DNA of 40,047 nucleotides, taken from contig JACRDB010000081.1 of the NCBI GenBank assembly GCA_016218725.1, positions 1-40,047 of the forward strand, given 5' to 3'. The DNA comes from Deltaproteobacteria bacterium (lineage in GTDB: Bacteria; Myxococcota_A; Polyangia; Polyangiales; Ga0077539). How positions within the stretch are numbered: position 1 is the first letter of the stretch; each line of letters begins with the position of its first letter. This document shows, one piece after another, positions 1 to 7,879 of the stretch. The notes beneath the pieces were generated by a model, which saw nothing but the letters and a program-made list of their open reading frames with translations, was not told the origin of the DNA and ran no database searches. A program made the translations under genes and the position numbers.

Positions 1-130
1 GAGGTCGCCGTCCGCAGGCTTATTTCGGTGGCCCGAGAACGGTCACTTCACGGGGCCGACCCGCTATGAATTCCCGGCGTTCCGTGAGATGTGTCCCGAG
101 GTGAAGCTACAAGGGAGAGGGGCAGCGCAA
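1..130. other. Left-edge segment upstream of the cyclophilin gene
   Basis: No gene can be assigned here. The reading frame of the following lipoprotein gene stays open to the left edge, so the frame alone does not exclude a longer protein. The translated stretch does not look like a signal peptide, however, and the signal sequence begins only after base 131. The other two forward frames stop at 67-69 and 108-110, so the tail of an upstream gene could lie here. A purine-rich stretch at about 111-120 is a plausible ribosome binding site for the GTG at 131. I see no clear promoter or terminator. Confidence 0.3.
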
Positions 131-1987
131 GTGCGCAGGGTGGAGTCGCCGATCACCCTCGCGCTGCTCCTCCTGGTCCTTGTCGGGTGTCCTCGCGCCT
201 CCACCACACCCGCCCCCGCGCCCACACCAACTCCCGTGGACCTTGGCGCTGGCCCTCTCCCGCCGCCCGCGCACTCGGTCCCCGACGCTCAACCCACTTC
301 CCTCCCGAGTACCGATCCGCGTTGGGCCGAGGCCTACCTCGAAGCACCGCTCTCACCCACCCGCCTGACGGAGCTCCGCGCCCGCCTCGACGCGCTCCCG
401 CCCCCTCCCGAGACCGAAGCCACGGTCTGTCTCCACGGCCGCCGCGCGCCCACCGACGCCCTGGTCGCCATCACCAGCGTCCTGCGTCCTCCCTGGCATG
501 ACGCCTTCGCCCGAGGCATGGCCGGCCGCGCCGGGCCTTTGCGCCCTACAGTCATCCCAGGCCCCCTGAGCGATGCCCTGCGCTCAGACCCACCCCTCCA
601 CGCCCTGGGCGCGGTGGTCAGTCGTAATCGCCTGACGGTCCCGTCGCTTACTCCCGCCATCCACCAACGCCTCCTGGCCTCTCGCGTCTTTGATGACCAG
701 CTCCTCGGGGCTCGCCTGGTGTCCGCCCCCAACCTCCCGGTGCCCTCCCTGGAGCTCACTGGAGCCCTTCATCCCACTGCGTTGGCCGTCCTCTTTCGCT
801 CCCTCAAGAATCGCAACGACGCCTCGGCCCCGCTCTGGCTCCCCTGGATCGAGCTTGTCCGCCAGCGCACGCTGGCCAATCCCCGCGCCTGGGGCAACGC
901 CTGGCGCGCTCTCCGAGAGCAGCTCCCCACCACCGATCCCGCCGTGCGAGCAGCCTTCGCCGCGGCTCTGGTCTCCCTCCGTACCATCGACCTCGGCAAC
1001 CCCTCGGTCACCGCCCACTTCCGCTGCGAGAACGCGCAGGCCTCGGACATCCTCCTTGGGCGCCTCGACGAGACACTGCGCTGTGCCAGCGACTCCTTTC
1101 TCTGGCGAGCCCAGACCGCCCAGGCCCAGACCCTTGCCAGTCCAGCGATTCCGGCGTCCGAGAGAACCACCCAGCTCCGTCGCCTCCTGGTCGCTGCCTC
1201 CTCCGATGTGCGTGTGCTGGAGGCCCTGGCCGAGCCCGTCTGCCTCCTGGACCCGCAGACCGCTCGCCCACTCCTCCATGACCTCTCGCTCCAACACGAC
1301 CCCGGCGTCCTCGCGGCCCTCCTGGAGCAGCTTGCGTTGCACGTGCAACACGCCAACACACTCACCCTGGCCCAGCGTCGGGCTCTCGTCCAGGCGCCCT
1401 TTGACCTCCCGGAGCCCGCCTCCCTGGAGGCCCGCCAGCATGCCATCGCCCTGGCTCGCGCCCTGAGGCTACCCCTCCCGCAGGTGAGCTCCAGCTCCAG
1501 GGCCATCCAGTCAAGCCTCCAGCCCGATGCCCAGAACCTCCCCGCCGAGGCCACTCCAGAGCCCCGAAGCGCCAGGGTACGGCTGGAGACCAGCCACGGC
1601 ACGGTGGTCCTCGCGTTGGACGGGAGCAACTCTCCTCGGGCCCTGGACTTTGTCCTACGCTCCATCACCGCCGGGCGGTACACCGGCACCACCTTTCACC
1701 GGGTGGTACCCGCTTTTGTCGCCCAGGGAGGGGACCCCAGGGGAGACGGCTACGGCGGCACCTCCGAGCTCATCCCTACGGAGGTCGGTCCCCAACGCTT
1801 CGAACGCGGTGCTGTGGGTATTGCCCTCGGGGGTCTGGACACCGGAGGGATGCAATTCTTCATCATGACCGGTGATTCACCCCACCTGGACGCCCGCTAC
1901 CCCTGGATCGGTCGCGTGCTCGAAGGCATGGACCTGGTGGATGAATGGCTCCCGGGAGAACAACTCACCCGGGTCACCATCGAGTGA
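131..1987 (+). CDS. Lipoprotein with C-terminal cyclophilin-type peptidyl-prolyl isomerase domain
   Basis: This is a 618-residue exported lipoprotein. A hydrophobic signal ends in a lipobox with Cys20 (VLVGC), followed by a Pro/Ala/Thr-rich linker. The central 400 or so residues are helical and Leu/Ala-rich, perhaps HEAT-like, with no family recognised. Residues about 480-618 form a cyclophilin domain. FHR at 522-524 carries the expected catalytic Arg, followed by QGGDP, then a QFFI segment and a GRVLEGMDLVD segment near the end. It should catalyse prolyl cis-trans isomerisation of envelope proteins. I chose GTG 131 because a GGGAGAGG-like site precedes it at good spacing; ATG 89 is an alternative that would add 14 residues. 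The stop lies 2 bases before bioF, so the two are probably cotranscribed, although a biotin role is not implied. The domain call is firm and the N-terminal function is unknown. Confidence 0.85.
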   Translation: MRRVESPITLALLLLVLVGCPRASTTPAPAPTPTPVDLGAGPLPPPAHSVPDAQPTSLPSTDPRWAEAYLEAPLSPTRLTELRARLDALPPPPETEATVCLHGRRAPTDALVAITSVLRPPWHDAFARGMAGRAGPLRPTVIPGPLSDALRSDPPLHALGAVVSRNRLTVPSLTPAIHQRLLASRVFDDQLLGARLVSAPNLPVPSLELTGALHPTALAVLFRSLKNRNDASAPLWLPWIELVRQRTLANPRAWGNAWRALREQLPTTDPAVRAAFAAALVSLRTIDLGNPSVTAHFRCENAQASDILLGRLDETLRCASDSFLWRAQTAQAQTLASPAIPASERTTQLRRLLVAASSDVRVLEALAEPVCLLDPQTARPLLHDLSLQHDPGVLAALLEQLALHVQHANTLTLAQRRALVQAPFDLPEPASLEARQHAIALARALRLPLPQVSSSSRAIQSSLQPDAQNLPAEATPEPRSARVRLETSHGTVVLALDGSNSPRALDFVLRSITAGRYTGTTFHRVVPAFVAQGGDPRGDGYGGTSELIPTEVGPQRFERGAVGIALGGLDTGGMQFFIMTGDSPHLDARYPWIGRVLEGMDLVDEWLPGEQLTRVTIE

Positions 1988-1989
1988 CC

Positions 1990-3135
1990 ATGCGCTGGCT
2001 CACGGAAGCCCTCGGAGCCCTGGAGGCCCAAGGCCAACTCCGCACCCCCACGGTGCTGGGTGAGCCTCAAGGACCCAAAGCCACCATCCGTGGGAAATCC
2101 TGTGTGGTCTTCTGCTCCAATGACTACCTGGGCCTCAAAGACCACCCCACGCTCCTCCAGGCCGCCTCCGAGGCCCTCCGCCATGGAGTTGGCTCCGGCG
2201 CCTCAAGGCTCATCTCCGGGAACCTCTCCCTCCATGAGAGGGCAGAGCAGTCCCTCGCCTCCCTCGTGGGACTCCCCGCCGCCCTCCTTGGCAGCTCCGG
2301 GTATGCCATGAACGTAGGCGCCCTCGCCTGTCTCCTGGGCCCCGAGGACGTGGTCTACAGCGATCAGCTCAACCACGCCAGCCTGATCGATGGGCTCCGG
2401 CTCTCCCGTGCCAGGGTGCGCGTCTTCCCCCACGGTGACACCGACGCCCTCCGGCAGTTGGTCTCCAGAGAGAATCCCTGCCGCCGCCGCTGGGTGGTCA
2501 CCGAGTCCCTCTTCTCCATGGACGGGGACCTCTGTCCCATCGAAGAGCTCCAGCAGCTCTCCCTACACCATGACCTTCTTCTCTACACCGATGAAGCCCA
2601 CGCTATCGGTGTGCTGGGACCCCGGGGCCAGGGCCTCTGTCGCGCCAGAAACATCGTCCCAGCCGTGCTCCTTGGCACCCTTGGAAAAGCCCTCGGGGGC
2701 TCCGGGGCCTTCCTCGCGGGCTCCCCGGAGCTCCGAGCGTGGCTCTGGAACCGCTGCCGCTCCACGGTGTTCTCCACCGCCGTGACCCCCTCTGCCGCCG
2801 CCGTAGCCCTGGCCGCGGCCACCCTCGCGCCCACGCTGGACACCCTCCGCGCGAGGCTCTCCCGACACCGAAGGCGCCTCGGAGACGCCCTCAAGCGCCT
2901 TGGAATACCCTCTGGCGGTGACCCGGAGACCCCCATCGTCCCCATTCCCTTGAAGGATGAACGCGCGACGCTCACGGCCAGCCAACGGCTCCTGGAGCGA
3001 GGGCTCTTCCTCCAGGCGATCCGCCCCCCCACGGTCCCACGCGGAGGCTCGCGCCTGCGCCTCACCCTCTCGGCCGCCCACACGGACGAGGACATCGACG
3101 CCCTCCTCCACCACCTGCCAGCGTGCCTCCCATGA
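1990..3135 (+). CDS. bioF: 8-amino-7-oxononanoate synthase (biotin synthesis)
   Basis: This 381-residue cytoplasmic PLP enzyme condenses pimeloyl-ACP (or pimeloyl-CoA) with L-alanine to give 8-amino-7-oxononanoate, the first step of biotin ring assembly. Hallmarks of the alpha-oxoamine synthase family are SNDYLGL near the N-terminus, GSGASRLISGN, DEAHAIG at 201-207 (Asp201 and His204 contact PLP) and the Schiff-base lysine Lys233 in GTLGKALGG. Length and spacing match the family closely. The start is ATG 1990, just after the upstream stop; an in-frame ATG at 1945 would overlap the preceding gene and adds nothing conserved. The gene overlaps bioD by four bases (ATGA). bioA and bioB are not in the window. 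Alternative members of the family (KBL, ALAS) are less likely given the adjacent bioD. Confidence 0.94.
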   Translation: MRWLTEALGALEAQGQLRTPTVLGEPQGPKATIRGKSCVVFCSNDYLGLKDHPTLLQAASEALRHGVGSGASRLISGNLSLHERAEQSLASLVGLPAALLGSSGYAMNVGALACLLGPEDVVYSDQLNHASLIDGLRLSRARVRVFPHGDTDALRQLVSRENPCRRRWVVTESLFSMDGDLCPIEELQQLSLHHDLLLYTDEAHAIGVLGPRGQGLCRARNIVPAVLLGTLGKALGGSGAFLAGSPELRAWLWNRCRSTVFSTAVTPSAAAVALAAATLAPTLDTLRARLSRHRRRLGDALKRLGIPSGGDPETPIVPIPLKDERATLTASQRLLERGLFLQAIRPPTVPRGGSRLRLTLSAAHTDEDIDALLHHLPACLP

Positions 3136-3824
3136 CCTTCCTCTGGGTGACCGGCACGGACACCGGCGTGGGAAAGACCGCCCTCTCCTGCGCGCTCCTG
3201 CGCTGCCTGGCCGAGCGGGGCCTCTGGGTCGCCCCGGTCAAGCTCGTCGAGACCGGCTGCGAAGACCTCCGCTGCCCGGCGGACGCCCTGAGCCTCGCCG
3301 AGGCCTCCTGGACCGAAGACCTGGCGCTCGTGGCCCCCTGGCGCTTCTCCCTCGCCGCCGCGCCCTCCACCGCCGCCCGCGCCGAGGGCCAGAGCCTCTC
3401 GCCCGAGCGCCTCCTGGCCCACCTCCAGAAGGTGCGCGAGGGCGGCTTTCCCGTCCTCTGGGAGGGCGCTGGAGGCGCCCTGGTGCCCCTCACGGACACC
3501 TGCCTCCAGGCGGACCTCGCGGCCCTCGCCTGCCCCATGGTGCTCCTGGTGGCCCACCACCGGCTCGGCACCCTCAACCACACGCTCCTCACCGTCGAGG
3601 CCCTGGAGCGCCGTGGGCTCTCGCTCCTCGCGGTGGTCTTCAATCAGGTGACGCCCCCGGACCCGGTATCCATTGAACACGCCCGAGAGTTCCAGCGGCT
3701 ACGCCCGGACCTGGCCGTCTTTGGCCCGGCCCCGAGGTGCCCTCCGGACAACCTCGCCCTGCTCTCCGTGTGGGTCGAGCAGAGCGGCCTCGTCCAGCGC
3801 GTGGCGCGCGCCCTACAGCCGTAG
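3132..3824 (+). CDS. bioD: Dethiobiotin synthetase
   Basis: This 230-residue enzyme carries out the ATP-dependent carboxylation and ring closure of 7,8-diaminopelargonate to dethiobiotin. The P-loop GTDTGVGKT lies at residues 8-16 (Lys15, Thr16). KLVETGC at about 37-43 corresponds to the family's K-P-V-x-T-G substrate/Mg segment, with Leu in place of Pro, and WEGAGGALVPL matches the E-G-A-G-G motif. The start is ATG 3132, which overlaps the bioF stop as ATGA; a GTG at 3123 is less likely. The 3' end overlaps the convergent DnaJ gene by 12 bases. Together with bioF it forms a translationally coupled biotin unit. Confidence 0.94.
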   Translation: MTFLWVTGTDTGVGKTALSCALLRCLAERGLWVAPVKLVETGCEDLRCPADALSLAEASWTEDLALVAPWRFSLAAAPSTAARAEGQSLSPERLLAHLQKVREGGFPVLWEGAGGALVPLTDTCLQADLAALACPMVLLVAHHRLGTLNHTLLTVEALERRGLSLLAVVFNQVTPPDPVSIEHAREFQRLRPDLAVFGPAPRCPPDNLALLSVWVEQSGLVQRVARALQP

Positions 3825-4757
3825 CCCCGCCCGAGGGTCCTCGGTCTGGGCCTCCTCCAGGGCCTTCATCACCGCCTCCACCGCCTCCGTCTCACTCCCC
3901 TTCGGCGGCAGCACCAGGGACACATGAACGATCAGGTCCGAGGCCCCTCCCTCCCTCGAAGGCACCCCCTTGCCCTTCACCCGGAGCTTGGCCCCGGAGC
4001 TTGTATGAGCAGGGATTCGCACGGTCACCTCGCCCTCGGGCGTGGGCACCTTCACCCGACAACCCTTCCACGCCTCCCACACGCTCACCGGCACCGTCAC
4101 CTGGAGGTTACCGTCTTCAACCCAGTACGACGGGTGCTTCTCCACGTGGATGGTCAGCACCAGGTCCCCGGCCTTCCCCGAAGGGCCTGGCATCCCCTTG
4201 GCCGGGACCCGCACCCTGGAGCCCTCCACGCTCCCCGGCGGCAGCCTCACCCGCAGGGTGGCGCCGTTGTAGTTGAGCTGGAGCTCCCCCCCTCGGAGGC
4301 TCTGGGCAAAGTCCACGGTGACCTCCGCCTCAAGGTCCGCCGCCCGGGCCCTGGCGCCCGCCCCACGGCCCCGCAGCCTCCCCCCGAAGAGGTCCTCGAA
4401 CATCGTAGACGCGTCCCCGCCCCCGTAGGCCCCACCCCCGTAGGCCCCGCCAAAGAGGTCCTCGATGGAGGGCCCCGCCCCGCCGCCCCGGTACCGCTGG
4501 TAGGCCCGAAACTGCTCGGGGTCGAAGCCCTCGCGCACCCCCGCCTCGCCAAACTCGTCGTAGAGCGTGCGTTTCTTTGGGTCGCTCAGCACCTCGTAGG
4601 CGTGGTTGATCTTCTTGAAGCTCTCCTCCGCGCGCTTGTTCCCCGGGTTGCGGTCCGGGTGGTACTTGAGCGCCCCGGCCCGGAAGGCCTTCTTGATCGC
4701 CTCGGCGTCCGCCCCGCGAGGGACGCCAAGCAACTGGTACAGGTCCTGCTCTGCCAT
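3813..4757 (-). CDS. DnaJ-class co-chaperone of the CbpA type (no zinc finger)
   Basis: This 314-residue Hsp40 stimulates the ATPase of DnaK and delivers client proteins. Residues 1-70 are a J domain with HPD at 33-35. A Gly/Phe-rich segment follows at about 78-135, with two GGAYGGG-type repeats and two DLFGG motifs. The rest is the two-barrel substrate-binding C-terminal domain. The CxxCxGxG zinc-finger repeats of true DnaJ are absent, so this is a type II, CbpA-like protein. The start at 4757 (ATG, MAEQDLYQLLGV) sits right at the J domain; the frame stays open upstream to 5054 but that part lies antisense to uppS. It is divergent from uppS across a 124-base promoter gap. Confidence 0.92.
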   Translation of the reverse strand: MAEQDLYQLLGVPRGADAEAIKKAFRAGALKYHPDRNPGNKRAEESFKKINHAYEVLSDPKKRTLYDEFGEAGVREGFDPEQFRAYQRYRGGGAGPSIEDLFGGAYGGGAYGGGDASTMFEDLFGGRLRGRGAGARARAADLEAEVTVDFAQSLRGGELQLNYNGATLRVRLPPGSVEGSRVRVPAKGMPGPSGKAGDLVLTIHVEKHPSYWVEDGNLQVTVPVSVWEAWKGCRVKVPTPEGEVTVRIPAHTSSGAKLRVKGKGVPSREGGASDLIVHVSLVLPPKGSETEAVEAVMKALEEAQTEDPRAGLRL

Positions 4758-4834
4758 GGTGGGTCTCTGGCTCCCGTTGGAACCTAAATCCCGACCACCC
4801 ACCGGGCAATCGCAACCGCCCGCCCGACGCGTGA

Positions 4835-4862
4835 TTGTACCTCCGGGCCAATGGTGTAGTAC
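4835..4862 (+). promoter_or_regulatory. Candidate sigma70-type promoter for uppS-cdsA
   Basis: TTGTAC at 4835-4840 and TAGTAC at 4857-4862 are separated by 16 bases. They lie about 20 bases before the uppS ATG in an otherwise GC-rich divergent gap. A ribosome binding site (AGGGAG, about 4871-4876) follows. The call rests on resemblance to the consensus only. Confidence 0.35.
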
Positions 4863-4881
4863 ACCCCCCAAGGGAGCGACG

Positions 4882-5663
<782 letters not shown>

Positions 5664-5691
<28 letters not shown>

Positions 5692-6500
5692 CGGCGGCCA
5701 TCGGCGTCCCGGTCATCCTGGCGATCTTGTACCTGGCTCCCCTGTGGGGCTGGTACCTGCTCTGCGGCGCCTCCATGGCCGTGGCCGCCGCGGAGTTCTT
5801 TGGCATGACCCACCCGGGAGACCGCCCGGGGCAGGTCCTCGGGACGCTCCTCTCGGTGGGTGTGTTCTCGCTCCTTTGCTACACCCGCTTCGGGGAGACG
5901 CGCCCCACGGTGATGCTCTTCGCCGTCCTGGCGCTGGTGCCTCTCGCGCTCCTGTTCGCGCTGGCCCGCCCCAGGGAGCTCCCCACGGCGCTGCCTCGCA
6001 CCACGGCGCTGGTCTTCGGGCCGCTGTACGTAGGCGCCGGGATGGCCGCCCTGGCGGCCTTGCGCACCGTGGGGACGGGCACCCAGGGCGCGGGCCTGGC
6101 CCTCATGACCATGATGATCGCCTGGTTCAGCGACACCGGCGGCTATTTCGCCGGGAAGAACATCGGCGGCCCCAAGCTCTACCCTGAGGTCTCTCCCAAC
6201 AAGACCTGGTCGGGCGGCGTCGGCGGCGTCCTGGGCTCCATGCTGGGCGCGGCCTTCGCGCATTTCGTGTACTTGCGAGAACTCCCGCTGGTCCCCGGGC
6301 TCCTCCTGGCCGCCGCGGCGGGGGTCTTCGGCCAGGTGGGGGACTTCTGCGAGAGCGCCCTGAAGCGCAGCGCGGGCGTGAAGGACTCCGGCGGGATCCT
6401 CCCGGGCCACGGGGGTATTCTCGACCGGGTTGACGCGCTGCTCTTCGCCGCCCTGGTGGTGTATGGCGTGTGCCGAGCGGGCCTCTTGCAACTCGGGTGA
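5664..6500 (+). CDS. cdsA: Phosphatidate cytidylyltransferase
   Basis: This 278-residue integral membrane enzyme converts phosphatidic acid and CTP to CDP-diacylglycerol, the precursor of bacterial phospholipids. It has about seven or eight hydrophobic segments. Near the C-terminus it carries the family signature: SALKR, VKDSG, then PGHGGILDRVD with the metal-binding Asp residues. The N-terminus (MSNLAFRFLTAAIGVPVIL) is typical. The start at 5664 lies inside the 3' end of uppS (28-base overlap), so translation is probably coupled. It ends 26 bases from the convergent DUF1552 gene. Confidence 0.95.
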
Positions 6501-6526
6501 CCCCGCGCAGGGGGCGTGCCCAGGCC

Positions 6527-7879
6527 CTACGCCAACACCCCCGGCAGCGGGCCCGTGGAGCCGTCGCCCCAGCGCTCCACGTCGCTCCCGAGGGCCCGGG
6601 CCAGCGTGGCCAGGAGGTCCCCGTGGCGCCTCCCAGGGAAGGACAAGACCCTCCCCGGGGTGATGCAGCCCCCGGCCCGGCCCGCCAGCACGAAGGGCAT
6701 GTCCCGGTGGCTGTGCGTGTTCCCGTCGCTCACCTCGGAGCACAGCCACACCACCGAGTGGTCCAGCATCGTGCCCCCGCGCTCGGGTCGCGCTCGGAGC
6801 GCTTCCAACAAGTACCGAAACTGCCCCACCCACCAACGACGCTGCTTCACAAAGTCCGTGAAGAGCCGGTTCGTGCGGTCCTGCCGCGCCCCGTAGTGCG
6901 ACGCCTGGTGGCTCCTCAGGTCAAAGCCCGCGTCGTACAGGTCCGTCCCGCGGAACCGTGACATGATCAATTCGCTCGTGTGCTGCGAGCCCTGGAGCAC
7001 CCCCACCCGCGTCAACCCACACGCCATCGCCTGCACCATCACGTCCACCTGCGCCCGGAGCACGTCCGGGAAGCGCTCCGGGTCGTAGCGCCGCGCCTCG
7101 GGCAAGGGCTCGAACGCCAGCGACGGACTCGCGCACGTGGCCGTCATCGGCCGAGGCCCCATCCCCGGAGCCATCCTCCGCCCTACCTCCCGCAGCGCGT
7201 CCGCGTGGAGGTCCAGCCTCGAACGGTCCGCCGCGCCGAGGGAGCCGCGCAGCTCCGTAAGGTCCGCCAGGGCCGCCTCCACCGCGAGGCGACTGTCCGC
7301 GTCGGTGTCCTCCGGCGGCGCCCCGGGCGCAGGCGCCGACCCCGCCGGGAAGAGCCTCCGGAAGGCCCTCCAGGGGTCGTCCTCCGGCGCCACCGTGGTG
7401 CCCGCCCGAGGGTACGACAGGTACTTGTCCCCGGAGGCGTTGTTCTGCCCCGCCATGGCGCCCAGGTACAGCTCCCGGAAGGCCGAGCCCGCCCCCACGG
7501 TGCGACCCAGGAACTGGTCCAGGGACTCCCCCTGGCCGCCGTCCACCCCCGTCAGGAGCTTCTTCGCCCCGCCCGGGTGGCTCCCTTCATCGGTGGGACC
7601 CATGGAGAGTCCATTCAAGAACAGACACTCTCGCTTGAGGTCCCCGAGGGGCTCCAGGAGCTCGCTCAAGGCCACCTCCCCGCCCGCCATGCGCGCGTCC
7701 CAGAGGCCCTCCTGGCCGTCCTGGCTGCGCCCCGCCACGCCGTCGGGGAAATAGAAGATCACCAGCCGCTGGGCCCTCCCCCGGGTGTTCCCAAAGGCCC
7801 TGGAGGTATCCTTGGCGAAGGGCAGCGCCGACGCCGCCAGCACCGCCTGGAGCCACCTCCGCCGGGAGAGCGCCTTCAT
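6527..7879 (-). CDS. DUF1552-family secreted protein
   Basis: This 450-residue protein has an N-terminal export signal that begins SRRRWLQAVLAAS and resembles a Tat signal. The body matches my recollection of the DUF1552 family: an RLVIFYFPDGVAG segment, LFLNGLSM, a GSHPGG segment, a THSHRDMPFVLAG segment and a GRVLSFPGRRHGDLLATLARALG end. The family is common in Myxococcota and Planctomycetes and its biochemical role is unknown. Its genes typically sit beside DUF1592/DUF1588-type cytochrome genes, as here. The ATG overlaps the stop of that upstream gene (ATGA), so expression is coupled. The family call is confident; no function is assigned. Confidence 0.85.
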   Translation of the reverse strand: MKALSRRRWLQAVLAASALPFAKDTSRAFGNTRGRAQRLVIFYFPDGVAGRSQDGQEGLWDARMAGGEVALSELLEPLGDLKRECLFLNGLSMGPTDEGSHPGGAKKLLTGVDGGQGESLDQFLGRTVGAGSAFRELYLGAMAGQNNASGDKYLSYPRAGTTVAPEDDPWRAFRRLFPAGSAPAPGAPPEDTDADSRLAVEAALADLTELRGSLGAADRSRLDLHADALREVGRRMAPGMGPRPMTATCASPSLAFEPLPEARRYDPERFPDVLRAQVDVMVQAMACGLTRVGVLQGSQHTSELIMSRFRGTDLYDAGFDLRSHQASHYGARQDRTNRLFTDFVKQRRWWVGQFRYLLEALRARPERGGTMLDHSVVWLCSEVSDGNTHSHRDMPFVLAGRAGGCITPGRVLSFPGRRHGDLLATLARALGSDVERWGDGSTGPLPGVLA

